Assembly: GCA_963377175.1 (NCBI GenBank)
Contig: CAUJNA010000569.1
Location: 1,123,375 to 1,187,374 of the forward strand
DNA: 64,000 bases
Direction: 5' to 3'
Source of the DNA: Effrenium voratum
Lineage: Eukaryota; Sar; Dinophyceae; Suessiales; Symbiodiniaceae
Numbering within the stretch: the stretch's first letter is position 1; every line of letters begins with the position of its first letter. Shown in pieces: positions 11,090 to 20,629 of this stretch. The translations under genes and the position numbers were made by a program. The notes under the pieces were generated by a model, which ran no database searches, was not told where the DNA came from, and saw only the letters and a program-made list of their open reading frames with translations.

Positions 11090-12480
11090 GCGAGATTGAG
11101 GGGGCATGCAGTTTGAGGTGCTGGTGGATGCTGCTTTGCGAGCTTGACGGCCGGGTGCTAGGGGGCATGCAGTTTGACATGCTGGTGGATGCTGCTTTGC
11201 GAGATTGAGGGCCGGGTGCTAGGGGGCATGCAGTTTGAGGTGCTGGTGGATGCTGCTTTGCGAGCTTGACGGCCGGGTGCTGGGGGGCACGCAGTTTGAG
11301 GTGCTGGTGGACGCTGCTTTGCGAGCTTGACATCCGGGTGCTCGGGGGCATGCAGTTTGAGGTGCTGGTGGATGCTGCTTTGCGAGCTTGACGGCCGGCT
11401 GCTAGGGGGCATGCAGTTTGGGGTGCTGGTGGGTGCTGCTTTGCGAGATTGACGGCCGGGTGCTAGGGGGCATGCGGTTTGGGGTGCTGGTGGGCGCTGC
11501 TTTGCGAGCTTGACGGCCGGGTGCCGGGGGGCATGCAGTTTGGGGTGCTGGTGGGTGCTGCTTTGCGAGCTTGACGGCCGGGTGCTAGGGGCATGCACTG
11601 CGGGGTGCTGGTGGATGCTGCTTTGCGAGCTTGACGGCCGGGTGCTGGGGGCATGGGGAGCATGCAGTTTGGGGTGCTGGTGGATGCTGCTTGGCCGGGC
11701 GCTAGGGGGCATGCAGTTTGAGGTGCTGGTGGGTGCTGCTTTGCGAGCTTGACGGCCGGGTGCTAGGGGGGATGCAGTTTGGGGTGCTGGTAGGTGCTGC
11801 TTTGCGAGCTTGACGACCGGGTGCTAGGGGGCATGCAGTTTGGGGTGCTGGTGGGCGCTGCTTTGCGAGCTTGACGGCCGGGTGCTATGCAGTTGGGGCT
11901 GGTGGGTGCTGCTTTGCGGGTGCTACGGGGCATGCAGTTTGGGGTGCTGGTAGATGCTGCTTTGCGAGCTTCGGGTGCTAGGGGGCATGCAGTTTGCGAG
12001 CTGGCCGGCGAGCTTGACGACCGGGTGCTCGGGGGGCATGCAGTTTCGGGTGCTGGTGGATGCTGTTTTGCGAGCTTGACGGCTGGGTGCTGGGGGCATG
12101 CAGTTTGGGGTGCTGGTGGATGCAGTTTTGTTTTTCGAGCTGGCCGGGTGCTAGTGGCATGCAGTTTGGGGTGCTGGTGGATGCTGTTTTGCGAGCTTGA
12201 CGGCCGGGTGCTGGGGGGCATGCAGTTTGGGCTGCTGGTGGATGCTGTTTTGCGAGCTGGCCGGGTGCTAGGGGGCATGCAGTTTGGGGTGCTGGTGGAT
12301 GCTGTTTTGCGAGCTTGACGGCCGGTTCTAGGGGGCATGCAGTTTGGGGTGCTGGCGCGTGCTGCTTTGCAAGCTTGACGGCCGGGCGCTAAGGGGCATG
12401 CAGTTTGAGGCGCGGGTGGATGCTGCTTTGGTTGTACCGGGTGCTAAGGGGCATGTTTGGGGTGCTGGTGGATGCTGTTC
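11090..12480. repeat. 60-61-bp minisatellite, about 24 units
   Basis: The unit contains GGGGGCATGCAGTTTGGGGT, then GCTGGTGGATGCTGCTTTGC, then GAGCTTGACGGCCGGGTGCT. Starts recur roughly every 60 bp, with some shortened units after 11880. A period near 60 keeps frames open, giving a 20-residue Ser/Gln/His/Pro repeat on the minus strand (for example HQHPKLHAPSTRPSSSQSSI). I regard this as a by-product, not a gene. It sits inside the polymerase relic. Confidence 0.95.
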
Positions 12481-12499
12481 GCGTGTAACGGTTCGTGGC

Positions 12500-12925
12500 T
12501 GGTGTATCGTCATGATGTTCCCACGTTATGGTGTGTGGGTGTAGTGGCGCCGTGATGCTGTCAACATCAGGATGATGCAGAATTTCATTAAGCTGTGGCA
12601 AGATGGTTCGTGGCTGTGGTATCATCATGATGCTGCCTTTACCATCAGCATGATTCTGTTCGCATCACCATGATGCTGTCCGCATCATCATGATGCTGTC
12701 CGCATCACCATGATGCTGTCTGCATCATCATGATGCTGTCCGCATCATCATGATGCTGTCGAACTCATCAGGACCTCGGTTTGCTTTTTCCTGCCGGATT
12801 GCTCTCAAAATCATCATTATGCTGCTGATCTCATTAGGACGTTGTCTGCGCGTTTGTTTCGTGGCTGTGGTGTCATCATGGTCTACATCATCATGATAAT
12901 GCTGCGTCATGGTTCGTATCCGTGG
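12500..12925. repeat. CATCATGATGCTGTCCG minisatellite
   Basis: About 20-21-bp units of CATCACCATGATGCTGTCCG are clearest at 12655-12765 and degenerate at both ends. Together with the 60-bp array they make up the insertion between the two 46-bp repeats. Confidence 0.8.
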
Positions 12926-12953
12926 TGTGCTATCTGGGGTCTATGCTGGTGTA

Positions 12954-12999
12954 TTTTGAAGAATTCCAAAATATAACATAACACACAGTACTTAAAACA
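12954..12999. repeat. 46-bp direct repeat, copy 2
   Basis: Identical to 10978-11023. It lies within the N-terminal polymerase fragment and marks the right edge of the 1.93-kb insertion. Confidence 0.95.
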
Positions 13000-13300
13000 G
13001 TATTCATCTTCGTTCTGTATGTTGATGCATGCTACTTCTCACTGGCTGAGTTGATGGCCCAGAAAAAGTTCAAACTTTACATTTGCCACTAAAATGGTCT
13101 TCCCAAAAAGTCTAAAGTTCATGAATTCCATATACTTTCCTGCCCTGTTCAGGTTGTATTTACTATGCTGGGTGTTTTTGGAGATTGTTCATTATTAAAC
13201 CTGGCCTTGTGAGTTCTGAATTTTCACTTTGTAATTCAAATCAGCAGTGTTGAGAATGTTGTGCCTCCTTCTCATTGAAATGGGTGCTTCTAAGTCGTGA
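12954..13300 (-). pseudogene. Family B DNA polymerase relic, N-terminal part
   Basis: One minus-strand frame of about 115 codons, broken by TAA-TAA and TGA, reads RHNILNTADLNYKV, then KYMEFMNFRLFGKTILVANV, then CINIQNEDEYCFKYCVLCYI. The last block is the NIxNxDxxCFxxxxL signature found upstream of the exonuclease domain in Polinton and virophage-type polymerases. It ends in the 46-bp repeat, and its continuation resumes in the same reading frame from the other copy at 11023. The two pieces are therefore one gene split by the insertion. Beyond 13300 the sequence passes into simple repeats, so the true N-terminus is lost. Confidence 0.8.
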
Positions 13301-13720
13301 GCGGAGTCATTGCAAGGAGTCATTGCAAGGAGTCATGGCAAGGATTGCAACTTGCACTTGACTCCTTGCACTTGCAACTTGCACTTGACTCCTTGCACTT
13401 GCAACTTGACTCCATGCACTTGCAACTTGCACTTGACTCCATGCACTTGGCTCCTTGCACTTGGCTCCTTGCACTTGGCTCCTTGCACTTGCACTCACTT
13501 GCAACTTGCACTTGCACTCCGTGCACTTGCGACTTCCAATGACTCCTTGCAATGACTCCTTGCAATGACTCCTTGCAATGACTCCTTGCAATGACTCCTT
13601 GCAATGACTCCTTGCAATGACTCCTTGCAATGACTGCTTGCAATGACTCCTTGAAACAAGCAAGGAGTCAAGTGCAAGTTGCAAGTGCAAGGAGTCAAGT
13701 GCAATTGACTTGCGAGGAGT
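13300..13720. repeat. TTGCAATGACTCC and ACTTGCACTTGACTCC arrays
   Basis: The right half repeats the 13-mer TTGCAATGACTCC about nine times near 13535-13645. The left half has looser GCACTTGACTCCTT and GCAACTTGCACTTG units. The ends carry the complement AAGGAGTCAAGTGCAA, so the array could fold on itself. Confidence 0.85.
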
Positions 13721-13774
13721 TAAAATCTCTTCTTAGGGCGGCGGGGTAGTGCCGACGACACTACACGAAAATCG

Positions 13775-14335
13775 ACCCTCTGCGGGGATCGGCGTGGTCG
13801 AGGTGCAAAAACCCATGGTTTTTTGCGATTTCTAACCTGCTCGCGCGACCCTCTGCGGGGATCGGCGTGGTCGAGGTGCAAAAACCCATGGTTTTTTGCG
13901 ATTTCTAACCTGCTCGCGCGACCCTCTGCGGGGATCGGCGTGGTCGAGGTGCAAAAACCCATGGTTTTTTTGCGATTTCTAACCTGCTCGCGCGACCCTC
14001 TGCGGGGATCGGCGTGGTTTGCGATTTCTAACCTGCTCGCGCGACCCTCTGCGGGGATCGGCGTGGTCGAGGTGCAAAAACCAATGTTTTTTTTTGCGAT
14101 TTCTGCGGTGCTCGCGCGACCCTCTGCGGGGATCGGCGTGGTCGAGGTGCAAAAACCCATGGTTTTTTGCGATTTCTAACCTGCTCGCGCGACCCTCTGC
14201 GGGGATCGGCGTGGTTGAGGTTCAAAAACCCATGGTTTTTTTGCGATTTCTGCGGTGCTCGCGCAACCCTCTGCGGGAATCGGCGTGGTCGAGGTGCAAA
14301 AACTCAAGGTTTTTTGCGACTTTTGTTGTTCGAAC
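13775..14335 (+). repeat. About 73-bp tandem array, 8 units (module A, copy 1)
   Basis: The unit contains GACCCTCTGCGGGGATCGGC, GTGGTCGAGGTGCAAAAACC and TTTTTTGCGATTTCTAACCTG. ACCCTCTGCGG or a close variant recurs near 13779, 13851, 13923, 13996, 14045, 14121, 14195 and 14268. The same family is found inverted at 44.44-44.76 kb. Confidence 0.9.
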
Positions 14336-14339
14336 TGGT

Positions 14340-14428
14340 CCTCGGGAGTTGTCTCGTGGTTCGCGCGCCTGCTCCCGGAACCGGCGGGTCGCGGGTTCGA
14401 TTCCTCCCTGGTCCGCGGGCGGGCGTCG
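14340..14428 (+). other. tRNA-like/SINE-like element with Pol III B box
   Basis: TTGTCTCGTGG resembles an A box and CGGGTTCGATTCC matches a B box, spaced roughly as in tRNA-derived SINE promoters. A full tRNA cloverleaf does not form: I see no matching acceptor stem, and the T stem has a mismatch. A diverged inverted homologue lies at 44.31-44.40 kb with the same flanking arrays. It could be a SINE head or a decayed tRNA gene. Confidence 0.4.
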
Positions 14429-14439
14429 CAAGATGCAAC

Positions 14440-14760
14440 TTGCATTTTACCGCAACTTGCGCAGAGCAACTTGCGCAGAGCAAGTTGCACAGAGCAACTT
14501 GCGCAGACCAACTTGCACCGACCAGTTTGTGCAGAGCGCCTTGCCTAGAGCAACTTGCGCAGAGCAACTTACGCAGAGCAACTTGCACAGAGCAACTTGC
14601 ACAGAGCAGCTTGCACAGAGAGCGCAGTTTGCACAGAGCAACTTGCAGGGACCAACTTGCCGGAGCAACTTGCGCGGAGCAACTTGCGCAGAGCAACTTG
14701 CACAGTGCAACTTGCGTAGAGCAACTTGCGCAGACCAACTTGCACCGACCAGTCTCGCGC
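14440..14760 (+). repeat. 14-bp AGAGCAACTTGCGC array (module C, copy 1)
   Basis: About 20 units of AGAGCAACTTGCGC with CAC/CGC variants. The reverse-complement array occurs at 43.59-44.06 kb. Confidence 0.9.
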
Positions 14761-15109
14761 TTGCTTCACGAAGTGTAGGGCAAAAGAACGCATCCTGCAG
14801 CGTTGGGCCGACCTCGCTTGCGATGTTCTGCTTTCGGGCCAACCGTGGTCTAGTTATTATTGCCTTATTCTTGGACATGAAAATATCTAGCAAATAAAAA
14901 CTGCTTCAAAAAATATCACAAACACCCGCCGAAGGAAAAGTTTCCTAAGGCGCCCTGCTCCTGCCCCAAAGAAAATTTGAACGCAGGCGCTTCATGCGCG
15001 TTGGACACTTTTTTGCCCACACGGCAACCAGGCCCACAAATCGCGCCTGTTCTCGGAAGCATCAGACGGCATCGTTTGAAAGCTTGCTACGCTGAGCGGT
15101 CGCACATGA

Positions 15110-15360
15110 ATGAGTGCAGTTGCCAGTTGCTGGCGGCTGGCGCGTGCGCTGCGCTGAGCGTAAGCCAGTTGGCTAGCGCGCGCGCGTCGCTGAGCGGGCG
15201 CACGTGAGAGGGCGCGCTTACCAGTTGGATGGCGCGCGTGCGGTGCTGAGCGGGCGCGCGTGAGCGGGTGTGCTGCACAAGTTGGCTGACGTGCGCGCGG
15301 CGCACGTGAGCAGGTGTGTTTACCAGCTGGCTGGCGCGCGCTTACAGCGCTGAGCCAGCT
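15110..15360. repeat. GC-rich degenerate repeat, GCGCTGAGCGGGCGC
   Basis: Units of roughly 55-60 bp contain GCTGAGCGGGCGCACGTGAG plus a CCAGTTGGCTGGCGCGCG part. Open minus frames (Arg/Ala/Ser-rich) follow from composition. Confidence 0.7.
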
Positions 15361-15459
15361 GCTGCGCACCTTGACTCTCGGCAGAAATGGCCCACCAAAA
15401 CATGCCAGCACTGTTGACAAGTCTTGCCACAAGCCCACTTCTCGTGAGTGTATGTCGGC

Positions 15460-16140
15460 ACTTGAGCGTGGGTTCTTACCATCTGTGGGCATAAACGCAT
15501 TGAGCAGCAAGTCCACTTGAGCGTGTGTTCTTACCATCTGCGGGCATGGATGCATTGATGAGCTGGCGCACTTGACCATCTGTGAGCATGGATGCATTGA
15601 TGACACTTGAGGGTTCTTGGATGCATTGACAAGCGGGCGCACGAGCATGGGTTTTACCATCTGTGGGCATGGATTCATTGCGGAGCGGGCGCTTGAGCTC
15701 GGGTTGTTACCGTCTGTGTGGATTCATTGATGAGCGGGCGCACGTGAGCGCGGGTTCTGACTATCTATGCGCATAGATGCTTGATGAGCGGTGCGCTTGA
15801 GAGTGGGTTCTTACAATCTGTGGGCATGGGTGTTGAGGAGCGGGTGCGCTTGAGCGTGAGTTCTTACCATCTGTGAGCATGGCTGCAGCGGTGAGCGGGT
15901 GCGCTTGAGCGTGGGTTCTTACCATCTGTGGGCATGGATGCGTTGAGGACCAGGTGCGCTTGAGCATGGGTTCATCTTTGAGCATGGATGCGTTGAGGGG
16001 CAGGTGCACTTGAGCGTTACATCGCGGGCATGGATGCCTGGGTCAGCAGGCGCACTTGAGCGTGGGTACTTACCATCTGTGTGCATGGATGCATGGAGGA
16101 GTGGGTGCGCTTGAGCGGGGTTCTTACCATCTGCGCGCTT
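15460..16140. repeat. About 58-bp tandem array, about 12 units
   Basis: The unit contains GCGCACTTGAGCGTGGGTTC, TTACCATCTGTGGGCATGGA and TGCATTGATGAGCGGG. On the minus strand the repeated CAGATGGTAAGAAC resembles a 5' splice donor. No gene is recognised. Confidence 0.85.
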
Positions 16141-16894
16141 ACAGGTTGTACAGGTAAACCTGAGCCCAGTCTAGCCGCTGTGTTTGTCGCGCCCACCATG
16201 ACTTGCACGCTTTGCAGCAGGGTCAAAGCTGCTAGCCAGACATGTGGGCAACACCGACACCTATGAGCGCACCTGCAAGCCTATCGTGACAAAGAGACGT
16301 GGCAAAGGCTAGTCTGAAAAATGACAACAGTCCCGGCGCCGCCACCAAAAAACATGCGTGCGTGTGCCATAATCGCGGGCTTGGCAGGGGCTGGCTGAGG
16401 TGCTTGGCCCAACCAGCTGGAACATGCAGCCGTTCGCGCCAAAAAATAGCGGTTTCCGATTCTGGAAGAATAATTGTGAGATAGGACACATGGAAGGTTA
16501 CACAAGCTACATCATCCACACAGCTATGATATGAAACTTATACGCCACACAGCGCGCGCGCAACGGAAGATTATACGCATCGTTGCAACCCACAATATAC
16601 ATCGCACCCCCGCCTTGGACAAGCTGCTGCGGCAGACCCCGCAGCTGCGCCAACGCCCGGGCCCATCTGGGCTGAGGGAACGGCCCCCAAGAAGCACGTT
16701 TCGACCAGGGAACTGGGCGACCCCCCCTACTTTTTGCTTGTTCGATTGATGATGTCAAAAAGTGGGGGGTGAACAGATATGTACCCAGGCACCAAAAAAA
16801 ACGATATAGAAATATATACAGATATATTTACATTTATATTAGCTGGCGCCAAAAGGTTGTGAACAGGTTGTTTGGGACATTTGCCAAATAGTGT

Positions 16895-17060
16895 ACGAGC
16901 GGCTTTTTGCTGAGTGCGCGAGTGGAGTGTGCGAATAGGGCGTGCGAGTGCGCGAGTGGAGTGTGCGAATAGGGCGTGCGTGTGGAACGGGCGACTGAGC
17001 GGACAAGTGGACGAGTGACTCGGTTGCTCGCAGTCACTCGCGCGCCCTACTCGCACACTT
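16895..17060. repeat. GAGTGTGCGAATAGGGCGTGCG repeats
   Basis: Two to three long units of GCGAGTGGAGTGTGCGAATA plus GGGCGTGCGAGTGC, with degenerate CACTCGCACAC flanks. A related CACTCGCACACTCGC block is at 18650-18720. Confidence 0.7.
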
Positions 17061-17185
17061 TTCACTCACGCAGAAGTAAGGTCTTTTTTGGACCTTGTTT
17101 TTGGACATGCGATTGCGAGTAGTATTCGTGAGCCAAAACTAGTTTCTAGAAAGAAGGCCTGATTTTATGTCTAAGCGCACTCACT

Positions 17186-17255
17186 TCACGGAACTTTTCC
17201 CCAAGGCCGGGAAGGTGGATTACACATTCCAAAGCTGAAGGCAGGCAGTACAGCG
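17186..17255 (+). repeat. Dispersed direct repeat, copy 1
   Basis: Shares a CTTCACG, TTCCC, GGAAGGTGGAT, ACA-TTCCAAAGCTGAA pattern with 18215-18285. This suggests a 1-kb-spaced duplication across the ASCH-like relic. Confidence 0.5.
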
Positions 17256-17499
17256 AACCCGGCTGCGGCTAGACCGGTTTTAGCGGAAGAAGGGTAGTCA
17301 TCGAGGTAACCCGGTAAGTTGATATCAAAGCATGAAAGCCCACAGGGCGTCATGTCGATTTCAATCCATAAACCAGCGTTCAAAACAGCGGTACACCACC
17401 AAGGCCCTGATCAGCAAGCAGGCCAGCCAAGCCACCAGGTCCCGGACAAACTTGTTGGTGAAACAGGGATGTCTTGCGCAAGAGCCTTGCTAGAGAAGC

Positions 17500-17750
17500 A
17501 TTCATTGAGGACGCCGCTGAGTCCATCCCAGTCGGTTTTTATTGGATGGGTGGCCCAACATGTGCTGTCGAAAGAGTGGATCCGCATGGAGGGCTGTGAT
17601 GTCCTCCACCAGTAGGTTTTTGTGGATGGGGCTACAGGCTGGACCATGGTGTTCTGGGAACGAAGTTCCAGGGACTTCTTGCCGCAGAGCACGAGATGGC
17701 ACCATTGAGGCTTCAATGTCAGTGCCGACTTGTGTATGGCAACCCGGCAA
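17500..17750 (-). pseudogene. Possible ASCH-domain relic
   Basis: A minus frame reads LKPQWCHLVLCGKKSLELRS between about 17645 and 17720. It matches the start of ASCH domains, which have a Lys-Pro-x-Trp strand then L-x-L-x-G-x-K-x-x-E-x-R around the RNA-binding cleft. After this block the continuation seems to shift frame (NLLVEDITALHADPLFRQHM near 17570). ASCH proteins are small, putative RNA-binding domains related to PUA, and are frequent in dinoflagellate genomes. Only the N-terminal half is convincing. Confidence 0.35.
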
Positions 17751-18214
17751 TTTGCGCCAAACCCCCTGCAAGCCACCGCTGGCCACAAAAGACACGCTTC
17801 AAGGTTATCCTCCAAGGAAGGTCGGAAACAGGTTTGAAACACAACATGCGCAATTGCTATCTGAAACTTCCTAGATGGTTGCCAAGCCCTATGATTTTCT
17901 ACACGCAAACAGACTTATATATCTCAACGAACTGCCTACAGTGCTGCACAAAAGACACAACAAACGCCTTTCTGATAAGGCTCCGTCACAACAACACATG
18001 AAATGGCACGATGTCCCAGAAATGCATTCAATCAAAACAACCGAGAATTTCCGTTGACCTGGCTAAACGCGCGCGAAGAGGGACTCGATGTCCACATGAC
18101 TCAGATCATGTTGGTTGAGATCTGGAAGGCTCCTTTTCTGGTCTCAGCTGGAGAGACTGGTTGGCGGGACCAACATTTCACTGGTGCGCGAGTTGGAGAA
18201 GTGTAAGTGCAGCC

Positions 18215-18285
18215 CACTTCACACTTCTTCCCGGGGCTGGGTAGGTGGATGAAACACTCCAAAACTGAACGCGCAGAAGGAGAAA
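18215..18285 (+). repeat. Dispersed direct repeat, copy 2
   Basis: Partner of 17186-17255, with CTTCACA, CTTCTTCCCGG, GGTAGGTGGAT and ACTCCAAAACTGAA. Confidence 0.5.
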
Positions 18286-18900
18286 AAAAGAGTTGGGTCA
18301 GCTCCACCTCTTTCAAGACCTCCTGTTTCATTTTAGCAGGGCCGCAGCAATCGGACCAAGTCCTAGGCGCCAACATTGATCGCTTGAAGCAGCCGTCCAG
18401 GCCCCAGGTTTGATCTGACCGTCCCTAGCGCCAAGCTCCCTTGCGCCAGGAAAGTTTCCCCCGGCCAGGTTCAGTCGCAGCCATCCTTTCATGTCCACGT
18501 CTGTGGGGCCCTCCGTCTTGGCCAAGTGGAACTTGGTCCTAAGACATCCCTGTTTCACCAAACAAGTTTGGCCAACACGAGAATTCTGCGCGGCTGAAGT
18601 GTGCGAGTTGGGCGCATATGTTCAAGTCTTATCCGCTCACTCGCCGGTGCCACTCGCACACTCGCGCTATTCACTCACACACTCGCGTGCACTACACCCG
18701 CACGCCGGGTACTCGGAGAGTACTCGCGCAGGAACTATCATAACCAGGAGGCTCCAAGGCCCAAGTTACCATTGCTTTTTGAGCTAAGATGCTTTCTGGA
18801 CTGCGTGCGGGGGCGGGTCTGCGCTCCACTTTGAGCTCCTGGATATCTTTGTTGGGGCCTGGGCCGCTGTGCGGGCGGCGACGTTGCTGCCAGGCGCTTT

Positions 18901-19178
18901 CGTGCTGATGCCAACACTCCGCTGGAGAACTTGACAGTGGAGCTACGCCACTACGACTCAATCGTCCTGGATGAGGCGAGCCAGATTGACCCAGCGGTGT
19001 GGCGCAGCTCAAGACAGCCTTGTTCGTAGGCGATTTCCAGCTGCAGCCAGTCCACAGACTTGCCCAAATTCAGTTGTTCCAGTTGCGGCACGGACCCAGA
19101 GCTGTGGGACTTCTTGACCCACACTCGCCGCTGCCAACCGATCTGGCTGCCGGCATGTACTTTTCTCACCGTCGCTAA
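18901..19178 (+). pseudogene. Superfamily 1 (UPF1-like) helicase relic
   Basis: One frame reads YDSIVLDEASQIDPAVW near 18955-19005. It contains the Walker B/DEAS(Q) motif of UPF1-like SF1 helicases. It then hits TAG at 19027. A shifted frame from about 19003 reads LKTALFVGDFQLQPV, which corresponds to motif III (VGDxxQLPP), and continues to LAAGMYFSHRR and a TAA at 19176. Motif II followed about 15 residues later by motif III is the right spacing for this family. Walker A and motifs IV-VI are not found nearby. The fragment is frameshifted and truncated. Confidence 0.5.
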
Positions 19179-19979
19179 CAAGGGTGTGGAGAGGTCTTTC
19201 AGGGGCGAGGGACGGCGCCTTCTGATCCACCCGGTCAACATTGACGGCGAGAAGTTCATTCCCGTCCGCTACGACTACGAGGCGGGCACGCGGCTGGTGG
19301 GCTTGCGCTTCGAGCGGCAGCGGATCGCGACTACGCTTATCTGGAGCCAGCCACGCTCGCAGCCGGGGCGAACTCTACCACTAGAAAGCACGAGGAGGAC
19401 TAGAGCATTGAGCAGAGGAGAGGGGCATAGCGCTGGAACAAGGGCAGAGGAGCACTGGAGCAGCAGCACGAGAGAGCACCAGAGGAATACGTAGGCTTTT
19501 TCTCCTGTTGCAGGCCCTCCTCTGCAGGATTGGCGTGGCCAGCCGCACGAAAATGATGGTAAAACGCTACTTTTACCAGTCGCAACGTGAATAGACCGGA
19601 ACCGCAAAGTTGTCCAATAAACAGTTTTGCGACTCATCCGTTCTATGGAGTACCACCTTAAAAGTTGAATTTCCTGTTCCTGTAGGATTTGCTTTGGACA
19701 CCACAGCTGGTTCCTCCATGCTGTGGCCCAGCCATTATACCCGATGTCCTCGGCTCTTCAGGTTCTGCTTTCAAGGTGTCCTCAGGCACACCCTGCAGTT
19801 TTCCTGCGGGTGTGTTTAGGTGCAGTACCTTTCAAGGCACTGAAGCCGATCCCAAGACACCCGCACGCATTCAGCATGACCGCGCGACACGGGAGCCTCA
19901 TTAGCGCAGGAGGAAAAAGGTTGTGGGTAGGACAGCTGGAAGTGGTCACTTCCCCAAAATAGTTGATCGCCTCAGCCTA

Positions 19980-20163
19980 ATTGACAGTGCTTGACGGCTA
20001 CGAAGTTTATGCGGGAACGGGGCGACGTTTCCTTTCCACCATGGTCCCCATGTACTTCGATGATAGCCACATCAAGAAGCGCAGCCACGCACACCTTCTG
20101 CGCTTAGCCTGTTTTGGGCGACGTGAGCAGAGGGTGCTGTCCTCCATACCTTTGGTCGCATAG
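19980..20163 (+). CDS. Short hypothetical frame, unknown
   Basis: A 60-codon plus frame (LDGYEVYAGTGRRFLSTMVP, then YFDDSHIKKRSH) has protein-like composition but no family I recognise. It lies 800 bp downstream of the helicase relic on the same strand and could be a piece of the same region. Confidence 0.15.
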
Positions 20164-20629
20164 GCACGGGCGAGCTGCAGGCTGGCGAGGGAGGCGTTTG
20201 TGGCATCCTCACGGTTTGTGATTCATCGACAACATCGCCAGCCTCACACGCCTGGTAGGAGCGACAACCCCGATCTGGCCGGATGGCTACATCCAGCACC
20301 TGCTGATCGACATCGCGCGCCACGTTGCCTCTACCTAGCTTCTTACCTCAAGCCTGTCCGCTGGAAAGCGCCTGAACCGACGTTTGTGTCCCCAACGCAA
20401 CAAGTTATAGAATTCCTGCCCAGCTCGGCACGAATGTCGGCGTCGGCAGGAAGGCGATCAGAGCAACAATTATTGCCCAACACTGTTATGCGTGGGCAGC
20501 TACGCCGCAAGGTCTGACCTAAAGATGGTGAAGCCAAAGATCAGCAAACCTGGCACACACACACACACACGCCGGCCAATGCGACATCAGGCAAGCGATG
20601 GTGGACGCAAGCTGCTCCCAATCAGACTC

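Noticed and set aside
11158..11712. 184-codon repeat protein on the minus strand with a 20-residue period
   Set aside because: Open because the minisatellite period is near 60 bp; the array interrupts an older gene and changes length freely, so selection for a protein is unlikely.
13775..14335. CRISPR-like repeat-spacer structure
   Set aside because: The whole 73-bp unit is repeated, including the would-be spacers.
14345..14425. Intact tRNA gene
   Set aside because: B box is good but no acceptor stem pairs and the T stem has a mismatch; kept only as a tRNA-like element.
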